Source of the DNA: Mesostigma viride
Lineage: Eukaryota; Streptophyta; Mesostigmatophyceae; Mesostigmatales; Mesostigmataceae
Direction of reading: 5' to 3'
Length of the DNA stretch: 64,000 nucleotides
NCBI GenBank assembly: GCA_009746045.1
Contig: RPFO01000839.1
Span: 7,501 to 71,500, forward strand
The notes beneath the pieces are model-generated. The model searched no databases and was not told the origin of the DNA. It saw only the letters and a program-made list of their open reading frames with translations. Each line of letters begins with the position of its first letter. Position 1 is the first letter of the stretch. This document shows positions 55,887-64,000 of this stretch, piece by piece. Both the position numbers and the translations under genes were made by a program.

Positions 55887-56825
55887 GCAGTGGGGCTTGA
55901 GGTCAGCAAGAAGACAGAGGCCCTGGCGGTTGGGCTCACCAACTCAGCGCCGCCCCTCTATCTCCTAGACGGCTCTCAAGTCCTGTATCGGGACCGCGTT
56001 AAGCTGCTGGGCAGCCTGCTCCCCAGCTGCGAGGTTGATGTGGACCATCGCATCTCCCTCGCCTGGCACGCTTTACGTCAGTACCGGGCCCTGTGGCGCC
56101 AGCCCCTGGGCAAGATCGAGAAACAGGACCTGTTCAAGGTCCTCGTCCTTCCTGTTCTCACGTATGGCGCCGAGACGTGGACCCTCACCGCCGACCTGGC
56201 CCGCAAGCTGGATCGGGCGCGGTCACCAGCATGCTGCGTTCCATTTTCAGAGTAGGATATGCTGCTCATGTCCGCAATGAGGACCTGTACCAGGGCATGC
56301 CCTATATCACCAGCACCATTAAGCAACGCCGCCTGCAGCTTGTAGGGCACCTAGCTCGCACCAATCAGGTAGACACCTCACGTGGCCCCCCCGCAGGACT
56401 GCGACCAGCCCAGCCTGGCCGGCACCTCCTGACGTGGGCTGGGCCTAGTGATGTTAGACGCCGCAAGGCCCGCACCTTCAAGGAACAGCTAGTAGAGGAC
56501 ATGGGGGGCCTCGGCCTCTCCGTGATTTGGAAGAAGATGATGGACAAGGCCAAGTGGGCCCAGGTCATAGAGGACAATGAGCCCCCCCCAGTGGGGAAGC
56601 GCCCGCGTGTGCAATCCCGAGGGAGGCACGCCAGATAGCTCCCCCTCGGGCAGCGTGCGGCTGCCTAGATAGATGTTGTAGTTAGAATGCTGTTAGATAG
56701 ATGTAGTATGTAGCCAATGTAGATAGATTAGACCGGTAGGAATGTTTGCACCCATCCATCCATCCATCGGGGTTAATGCTCCGTGACTCCCCAATGGGAG
56801 CACGAGTCTAATTAATTAATTAATT
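55887..56825 (+). pseudogene. 5'-truncated LINE ORF2 end with 3' UTR
   Basis: About 245 codons from the C-terminal part of a LINE reverse transcriptase protein: GLEVSKKTEALAVGL, VKLLGSLLPS, VLPVLTYGAETWTLT; then, after a frameshift near 56217, TSMLRSIFRVGYAAHVRNED, RLQLVGHLART and RRRKARTFKEQLVEDMGGLG. Stop at 56636-56638, short UTR, TTAATTAATTAA end. The blocks are typical of apurinic-endonuclease-type LINEs. RT core and endonuclease are missing. Confidence 0.85.
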
Positions 56826-57072
56826 AACCCCGATGGATGGATGGCTGGGTGCAAACAGTCCTACCGGTCGATAATCTATCTACATCAGCTACCTACCACA
56901 TCTATCTAATCAACATCACGAGCGACAACATCTATCCAAACAACCCTAGGGAAGCTGTCTGGCGCGTGCCTCCCGCGGGTTTGCACACGCGGGCGCTTCC
57001 CCACAGGGGGGGGCTCGTTGTCCTCTATGACCTGGGCCCACTTGGCCTTGTCCATCATCTTCTTCCAAATCT
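56826..57072 (-). mobile_element. Inverted LINE tail abutting the previous one
   Basis: On the - strand this is the same LINE end (codons of KKMMDKAKWAQVIEDNEPPP, stop, UTR). It meets the + strand copy at the shared TAATTAATTAA, so the two LINEs are tail to tail, about 80-90 percent alike by eye. Confidence 0.82.
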
Positions 57073-57670
57073 AAATAAGATGGAGGGCACGACAACATTT
57101 GTCTCACTTAATTAATAATAAAATTAACATTTATTCAGGTCGGATAAGACTCATTATCAGTGCCTACAGAGGACTGATTACAAGCGTTCACTGACATACA
57201 GATATTGGAAGACGCAGGAACACGTAAAGGTGTCAGGTGACAAGCAAACATGATACTAATAATAAATATTATTATATAATTAAATTGTGCAGTACAATTT
57301 GACAACATACATGATGTGTACACCTACAACGACTATTGTTTGGAAAACGTGCTGGCGCACAACCTGCATTCTGATTCCTTTGCAGGGCAGACACAGCCAT
57401 CTTAAGGATAACATGCACATGTGGACTGGCTGAACATCCGCCTTGACCAGAGGAGGAATATTCCACGACGGCCAAGCATACCCTGAGAACACTCGACTCC
57501 ATCTTCCACTCAATGTTTATGTACAAGCGCTTTATGCAACAGCACGGCTGCCCTGGCACGCGCAAGATTGATTGTTCAGGCTGCTAGCGCTTTGCCACGT
57601 GGCAATGCGAAGCGCACAGGTCCAAGTAGGCAGGGCAGGGTGATCTTGTAGAAAGAACCTACCCAGGAAA
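57073..57670. other. Spacer without recognised gene
   Basis: AT-rich at the left (57110-57300), with several short frames only. Nothing matches a known family. Confidence 0.5.
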
Positions 57671-57677
57671 CAGCACC

Positions 57678-58855
57678 ATGTGGTGCGATAAATACTCGGC
57701 AGAAGCTGTGCCGCCCGTCTTGAAACTTTACACACACAGCGGCAAGCGCACCGTGGCATCACCCGTGGTCATGTCACCCTTCAACAAGGGAAAGTAAGGA
57801 TGCCACGTCCAAGATTGTCGATGCCCTTGACAAGTAAGATGTCACCCCATTATAACCTTGCCTTAGCCACGATTCCCCCCTGGCAGACCAAGGTACCGCC
57901 GATGGGTGGGCAAAGCCCTGGGTGGGTGCGCAGTGCCGACCTTCTATACAGATTTACAGGTGCCAGCGGATATCGCCCGGGAGGAGCACACGGACTTGCT
58001 TCGAGGAGCACAGCTGACCCGGTTTCGAACCCCCACCCCATCCCAACCCCGCTGTGACCCACACAGGCCAATGCGAGCTGCGCGGGTGGACAGAAGGGAA
58101 GGGCAACTGCCTCTGCAGGCGGTTCTTGCGGTGGCAAGACCCCCAGGCGCGACCGCGGTACAGTTCCAGGGCCAGGCCACAGGTGCCTTGCGCGCCACAA
58201 GACCGCTGATCACATGCGTGACAGTGTGATATAGTGAGGCAGGGGCTGTTGAGGGGATTGATACAGTTGGGTAGCTGTACCGCACCAGCTCGACGGGCTG
58301 CGAAGGACAGAAGGGTCCATTATTTGTTGTTGATAAGCAGAAGAAGACTCCACACACATGTACGCTAGCTCATGTTGCGCCCATCTCCGTCGATTTCAAC
58401 ATCTTGAGCGGCATGGACGTGGGCCCGGGGCTCGAGAAGTCTTCCCGCCTGCAGCTCTGGCCTTCATCTAACCGTGCCGCAGGGTCATGTCTTGCCTGCA
58501 TCCATACAACGGCACAACGGGATGCACCTGGCGGGGATCAGAAATTATTGTGGACGACGGATTATTGTGAGCGACGTAGCGGGAGGCACACGGGAATACG
58601 GACCCAGAAATATTTGGCAACTCGCGAGCCTTCACTGCAAGCGTTGCAAACTCCGTTACCCGATGCATACCTTTCGTTTGTGCGTTTCTTCAACCTCGAT
58701 TGGTGCGGCGTGGCAATCCGTTGAATATTGCCACTCGCTGCTGTGCTCGGATGATCCGGCTTGCCTCAAAGATGTATGCCCTGAGGATATGACCTCCCCA
58801 GCAATGTCTGTTCTTGCCGATGTCGCTTCCAGAGCTCTGTCAGAGTGAGCACTGG
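57678..58855 (+). CDS. Possible host gene, exons uncertain, unknown product
   Basis: Weak candidate. 57678 opens an ATG frame with KYSAEAVPPVLKLYTHSGKR and MSPFNKGK that reaches a GTAAGG donor at about 57796. A frame at about 58305-58490 (GPLFVVDKQKKTPHTC, ISVDFNILSGMDVGPGLEKS) and another at about 58540-58848 (GRRIIVSDVAGGTREYGPRN, then a Cys-containing CKRCKLRYPMHTF) look protein-like. I could not connect them with confidence, and I recognise no domain. Confidence 0.3.
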
Positions 58856-59174
58856 AGTCCAGAGTCGAAGACGAACAAGCTTCCTCCACATCCTCTCGCA
58901 CAGCAGCTGCTACATGACGCTCGTGGAGCCGTTTCATGAAGTCAAACTCCAGGTCATCGAGGAAACTTCGATGGTAGCGCTCCGAAAGCTGCTGCGTTCC
59001 GTCAATACAAAAAACACATCGCATTTACAAATATCATAAACGTGAGCTTTTCTAGCATGGTGCACTGGTAATTGGCAAACTAGCCGCAAAGAACGAAACC
59101 ATCATGCTTGACTGTTAAGTTTACGAATATGAAGCCCGAAAAGCGACGTGCCGGTCTAACTTCGATTCAGCGGA

Positions 59175-59552
59175 ATGAAACTTACCGTCCTAGACAATTT
59201 CGAGCTTGGTTCGGCCATCGCCTCTACCCACTCTTCACAGTCTACCTTGTCATCATACGCCATGGCGGCCTTCGCACTTCACGCTCGCGCTAATAAAATT
59301 ACCTTCCCGGCAGGAGGTCCTCTTTTACTTTTCGGTCCGGCAAAAAGTGAAAAAATCTGGTTGAAAAAGCGTTGGAAGATCTCATCCTCCGTACAAAAGC
59401 ACAAATATCTTGCCATACACGTAATCGGCCTGACGCGGGTTCGCGGCTTCTTTGAAAGGCTCCAACTTGTGGCGCACGGAGCCTTTCAGGCGCTCTGCCG
59501 AATCCCGCCGATCTCCAATGGAAAAAATCCCTCGGCACCTGCGAGCCAATGA
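59175..59552 (+). CDS. Hypothetical small ORF, 125 aa
   Basis: Open frame MKLTVLDNFELGSAIASTHS... ending at 59552. Mixed composition, no domain or neighbour that explains it. It may be spurious. The surrounding 58860-60350 shows no other supported gene. Confidence 0.2.
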   Translation: MKLTVLDNFELGSAIASTHSSQSTLSSYAMAAFALHARANKITFPAGGPLLLFGPAKSEKIWLKKRWKISSSVQKHKYLAIHVIGLTRVRGFFERLQLVAHGAFQALCRIPPISNGKNPSAPASQ

Positions 59553-60350
59553 TACATGTGGCCACATCGGAATCTCGCACATGAAACGGTTCCATCTGCA
59601 AGTGGTGTGTATTGTGCTGACTGTCTAGCAACAGTCAGCAATGAGTGTCTAGCATCAGTCTCTAGCAACGCCCCTCTCATCCAGGCCACGCGAGTGACGC
59701 GACGTTCCAGGCCTGTTTTGACTCCGTTGCAATGCCTGACAAACGAAATCTCGGATGCGGCCTCGGATCCTGATACGCTTTCCTAGTCAGAGCAGGCCAG
59801 AGTGAGGTCTAATCCGTGGTCAGCAGTCAGGCAGTTGGATCCCACGCCGCACATGGGAAACCGAGGGTATCCGTGGTATCTATTGATCTGGGAATAGGAA
59901 GAAGCCACGCAAGCAGCGGGAATCTCCAGCGGCAATATCGGAGGCCTGTTTGGCCGGTTTGTACAGTAGCAAGTGCTAGCACCGGTAGCTGTCGCTGCAC
60001 GGGTCCGGCCACAACTCACAAGTGCAGAAGTGAGAAACTGATGTGGGAACAGGAGCACAGAGTTCACACCGGCCGGCGCGGCGCATGGCTTACATGGCAG
60101 CGTACAATATGACGTGGTCATAAATTTTGTCAGAACGCGCGAACGTAATAAAAAATCCCCGAGCGCGGACGCAGCATTAATTAGCGTTGAGAAAACAGAC
60201 CTTGGCGTATCTTTCTCCTTGGTCAATTATTATTGTCGCTCTTGCGAGTGACATCATCAACTGGCAGCCTTTTCACCTTTTTGCCAGTCCATTGTTGCAT
60301 TACAGCCCACGTGGTCTCGGCAGTGTTGGTGTGCAAGTGTCACCGGAGAC

Positions 60351-60924
60351 ATGGCTGCCAAATGTTTTGTGCAAACGTCCGCTGTATGCATGCCAAGCGG
60401 CAATTTGCCTTGCCGACTTCCGGTTTCGCAGCGGCACGACGTGCCTCAGCTTTCGAGATCATCGTCTATGATATGCCTCAGGCTAAAACCTCCCCTTACG
60501 CGGCCCTCTAACAAGGGCATGCACATGGTGGTCCGCGCAGAGATGAACGATCCAAAAAGGAGGATGACAAGCGAGGAGCTTGTAGATCCTTACGGGCCAG
60601 TAGAAGAGGTGAGCACTGTACCTATGTGTGCCGACATCCGTCGCAAGTGCAACCGCACCTCCCGGGCTGTACCGACAGATGCGGCCATCGCCCAGTCGGT
60701 ACAACCCTTCTATTCCGTTCAGTTATGCTATTTCGTTCGCAATATTTCTCAAGTCTATCCGGACCGTTCGCGCGCTTACGCTGGTGTCGCAGGTGATGAC
60801 GCAATTTGTCTACACAGTTGGACCCGATGAACCCCTGGAGAAAGTTTTGCCACTTCTGGCAAAGTACACGGGCTTGCCGGTCGTGGATAAGGAGGGACAC
60901 TGTGTTGGCGTAATATCCGAAAAG
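60351..60924 (+). CDS. Second chloroplast-type CBS-domain gene, first two exons
   Basis: Exon 1 is 60351-60608 (86 codons). It opens with MAAKCFVQTSAVCMPSGN, and the next about 55 residues are Ser/Arg-rich, like a transit peptide; it ends in VDPYGPVEE at a GTGAGC donor. Exon 2 is 60793-60924 (44 codons) and holds most of one CBS motif: VMTQFVYTVGPDEPLEKVLP, TGLPVVDKEGHCVGVISEK, then a GTATGT donor. Both are phase 0. The remaining exons are not visible before 64000, so the gene runs off the window, probably with the hAT element at 61797 in its second intron. It is distinct from the CBSX gene at 48057. Confidence 0.75.
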
Positions 60925-61796
60925 GTATGTGCTGTGGAAGGGCAATCTGCGTCACAGTCGGGCGTGCCGGATGCAGGAACCTTGAAAATGTATTGCTAGT
61001 TAGCCCCGGGATCATGTGATTCTCGAGGCGGTTGCTCAGTCTTTCGCTATCTGTGTACTGGGGTCTCTGCTATGGAATGACTTGGAACGATGGTGATTAA
61101 GCACTGGAAGGTGTGTATGTTCCCCCAGGTTTCTGGGTCACGTGCAAACTGGGTGGTTGGCTGGAGTACTCTATCCACCCTGCCCCGCACGATCCACTGG
61201 GGCCGCACGGTCGGACCAATTATTTTCTAGCTCACGGCACCAGGCAAAGCGCTTGAGCAGCTCGTTGTCCTTATCATGCTGGCAGCCTCGTCACTGTTTT
61301 TTTGGCATCGTCGCTTTTGTCCTCGCAGCTTCATCTTTATCCTGGCATCGTCTTGTCATGCCGGCTGGGCAGTGGTTGGTGGTGGCCCTTTCCAATACAT
61401 CTGTGAGGACCACACTTAAGCCACCGTGCCAGTAATGATGTGCTTGGGGTGCTTGTTGCCTGCCAAGCAACCACCACCAGCGCACCTGCGCGCGGGAGCC
61501 GCCAGGCACATGTGCGAAAGACAGTGCTGGCAAGGCACCCAGCACTTGCCCATGCTAGCACCCAGCACTTGGTGTAGGGACAGGGGCTTTGAAAAAAAAC
61601 TCGCGTCGCATTTCCTGGCCATGCATCCTGCTTGAAGATGAGTGTCATATATATTAAAATTTATAATTACGTCATATATATACTATCCTTATGTTGCATG
61701 CCTATCTCACCTCCGTAATCTATCATTCTCAATGAATATATATACTATGGTCATATGAGGCTTTTGGCGAGAAAGCGGACCACCGTAGCAGAAAGG
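60925..61796. other. Probable intron of the second CBS gene
   Basis: No further exon found. AT-rich tract at 61640-61690 with repeated GTCATATATAT. Antisense and sense short frames have no family motif. Confidence 0.45.
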
Positions 61797-63310
61797 CAGT
61801 GTTTTGCTAACGGGCCGCGCGCGGTCATGTGTGACCGCTGACCGCCGGATTTTGGTGGCTGCGGTCACACATGACCGCGGGATTTCGGTGACCGCGGTCA
61901 CAGGCAGGCTGCGGTCACAGGTTTCGTCTTGTGACCGTAGGTCTGGCAGCAGGTAGTGGGTCCATCAGCTGGTCAGTGGTCTGTCAGGTAACTTTGAGCT
62001 GTACAGGTTTCATCAGAATCAGATTTTAGAATCGTTTACTCAACAAGGTATTCAGTAACCACTAAAAGACGTCAGTTAGGAATTCGGCTCTAGTCAATTT
62101 TCAGTTCTGAAGCAGACAGCAGCGACGTTCCTACCTTGACCTGAGTTGACCTCAGGGCTTGCGCGTAATGCTGATTTAATGAATTCCCTGCGTTCTTGAC
62201 AAATGCGTGAAATCATTGATGGCTGGCGACGTCGAAAAGATTATGCTCGTTCTCTAGACTGGCGGGGGATCGGCAGTGCGATAATCGCTATGAAAAACAG
62301 AACAAAATAACAAGCTTTTAGCTTTATGTCTAGGTAGCGCCATGCTATAATGGGTTGGGACTGAGCTTGCCCTAGCGTTAAATACGAACATGTCGGGTAA
62401 CGAAAAATCGAACATGGCCAGCAAGAATAAAAAAACGTCTAGTTTAGGAGTGGCCTCGGCCTCAGGCAGAGCTAAGGGCGTAGGGTTCTTATCGTGGCTC
62501 ATTCCACGAAAGTCATCAGGCACAGCTGGCCGCAGCCCTCCTGACAACCCCATGCCCGAAGCAAGGCCTGATTCGGCGCCATCGTCAGGCAACTTGCAGC
62601 CGCGTGGGAACATAAATAGTGTCGGAGCTAGTCGCCATTTGGAATATAACGAGACGAACAGGGGGAAAAGGTCTGGGGCGAGTGGACATGACTCCTCTTC
62701 TGAGTCTGCCGAGTCTCAATCACGTTCGCATTCCGACGATGACCCGAGATCTGGGCGTGGAAAGCGTCGCCACAGATCGAGATCTGGGCGTGGAAAGCGT
62801 CGCCACAGATCGTCTGATTCTTCATGTATGCTATTGTTTTATGTGGCATTTTCAGTCAAGCAGGTAGGATTGAGTTTTTAAACCTCCCTAGCCGTTGGAC
62901 CATGCCCCATGGCCCAAGTGGCCAAGTCACAACTCAAAGGTGTAATCATTGATGTGTATTGAGTATTATGAATGCGCCATTAGGGTCAGCAAGTTTGTGT
63001 TTATGCCCAAGGCTTAAGGCCCAAGGGTGAAGGGTAATCTAATTTTGTTGATGCAAGAATTCCACATAGGAGCATACCACTAAGTTGTTATGTAAGTAGA
63101 CTGAGGCCAAAGTGCCTATAACCCCCCCTGGGCCCGCCACAAGCCTAGGCTGAGGCATTCAAGCGCGTAACACATCACACACAGTGCTTGCAACAAAGCT
63201 ATGTAAGGTAATGCGCGACCGCGGGATGTTGGTGGCCGAGGTCACCACGACCGCAGGATTTCGGACCGAGGTCACACGCGACCGCAGCCCAACCCTTAGC
63301 AAAAACACTG
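61797..63310. mobile_element. hAT-superfamily DNA element, 1.5 kb
   Basis: Terminal inverted repeats CAGTGTTTTGCTAACGGG (left) and CAGTGTTTTTGCTAAGGG (reading in from the right). The flanks are an exact 8-bp duplication, CAGAAAGG (61789-61796 and 63311-63318), both hallmarks of hAT elements. Subterminal regions hold several copies of GCGGTCACACATGACCGC-type palindromic sequence. No transposase is seen, so it is non-autonomous. Confidence 0.92.
62390..62881 (+). CDS. Ser/Arg-rich ORF inside the hAT element
   Basis: 163 codons: MSGNEKSNMASKNKKTSS at the start, a Pro/Ser-rich middle, and a Ser-Arg-Asp-rich end with a duplicated RSGRGKRRHRS. A GTATGC donor at about 62825 could end an exon after DSSC. 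It may be the relic of a first exon of a transposase or a captured piece of host gene. Not recognised. Confidence 0.35.
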   Translation: MSGNEKSNMASKNKKTSSLGVASASGRAKGVGFLSWLIPRKSSGTAGRSPPDNPMPEARPDSAPSSGNLQPRGNINSVGASRHLEYNETNRGKRSGASGHDSSSESAESQSRSHSDDDPRSGRGKRRHRSRSGRGKRRHRSSDSSCMLLFYVAFSVKQVGLSF

Positions 63311-64000
63311 CAGAAAGGTACCTTTTGGCGAATTAATGAATTTTTGGACCCAAATGTATCAGATTCCGACCATTTTCGACCCCTATCTTCCATTTTTGGA
63401 CCATGGTTTGGCTTTGTAATGGCAGATCCTGACTGCCCTCGTCGAGATCTATCGATTGCGCTACTTAAACTCGAGATCAGACCCCCCCACCACTGACTTG
63501 CCATTCTTGACTTTGTCTTACTTGGTGTAAGAGAATGGCGTAAGAGCCATTTTTGCCAGTCTCGTAACAAAACTATCACCTGGTCGGAAAACGACCTTCG
63601 ACTACCGGAGGCAGATTTGGAATTCCCTTTGAGAGATCTGTCGATTGCACTGGTCAAATTTAATTTTCGGGTTGATCTACGAGACCCCGTTTCTTTGCGC
63701 AGTCCAGTTTCTCGCCAAGAGCGTCATATCTATACTATCGCCATATATACTAGTTTGTGGTTTATGGTGTTCCTTTGCCGCGGGTACTGCATGTGGTCCA
63801 TGGACCATATCCCACACTTAACACTTGACACTATGACCCACAGTGGGTCTGCCCAGGCTCTTCTTTTCTTGCCCCCACAAAAGATGGTATCCTTTCACCC
63901 ACCCTGTTGCGCCCCCCCCGCCCCCCGCCTGGCGCGGGCTCACACCCCTCGCCTCTCTTCTTGGTTCCCGTGCCTCCATGCCTTTGCAAACCCTACCCGT
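63311..64000. other. Right end of the window, no supported gene
   Basis: Two related motifs, GAGATCTATCGATTGCGCTA (63443) and GAGATCTGTCGATTGCACTG (63632), suggest a diverged direct repeat. 63860-64000 is C-rich. No exon is recognised. Confidence 0.5.

Noticed and set aside
63199-63657. 152-codon frame on the - strand at the right end
   Set aside because: It spans the hAT right end and its target duplication, has internal repeats of an AIDRS motif from a DNA repeat, and shows no known domain.

Overview
The window is nuclear DNA of a photosynthetic eukaryote of the green lineage, most likely an alga. The host genes have many GT-AG introns with consistent phases, and they encode chloroplast-type N-termini, a plant-type PP2C and a CBSX1/2-type CBS protein. 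The mobile elements are plant-like: a chromodomain Ty3/gypsy element, CACTA transposons, a hAT element, a gag-only copia-type element and several LINEs. AATAAA motifs follow some genes. The species cannot be named from this sequence.

Layout. 1-170 is an (ACA)n microsatellite. 681-9263 is an 11-exon PP2C phosphatase gene on the + strand, with large repeat-rich introns. 9569-38261 is one Ty3/gypsy chromovirus on the - strand, with a GTACC target duplication and nearly identical LTRs. It is swollen to 28.7 kb by nested insertions. A 13.4-kb CACTA transposon (13721-27121) sits in its integrase. A second CACTA element (18250-22914) sits in the first exon of the first CACTA's transposase. A 3.7-kb inverted-repeat element (30270-33934) sits just before the protease. 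The chromovirus carries two unusual extra genes: a leader ORF resembling the hybrid-binding (viroplasmin-type) domain of RNase H1, and an unrecognised 852-aa ORF after the chromodomain integrase.

38262-48000 is a retroelement graveyard: LINE tails, a SINE-like repeat, an inverted-repeat element with palindromic ends (39783-41563), and an R2-like LINE fragment split by a young gag-only LTR element (42454-45218). 48057-50546 is a 3-exon chloroplast CBSX-type gene. 50865-57072 is again repeats: SINE-like units, ORF1-only LINEs, and LINE tails placed tail to tail. 57072-60350 has only weak coding candidates. 60351-60924 is the first part of a second chloroplast-type CBS gene. A hAT element with an 8-bp target duplication occupies 61797-63310, probably within an intron of that gene.

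How it fits together. The host content is small: one phosphatase and two CBS-domain proteins, all with plastid-like leaders. Everything else is nested mobile DNA whose insertion order can be read from target duplications and restored reading frames. The most interesting candidates are the two extra chromovirus ORFs, the CACTA family whose members share 12-bp ends but carry different subterminal arrays, and a 14-bp motif (TTGTCTCCTTGATA) that ends several SINE-like repeats and also appears as tiny isolated insertions.
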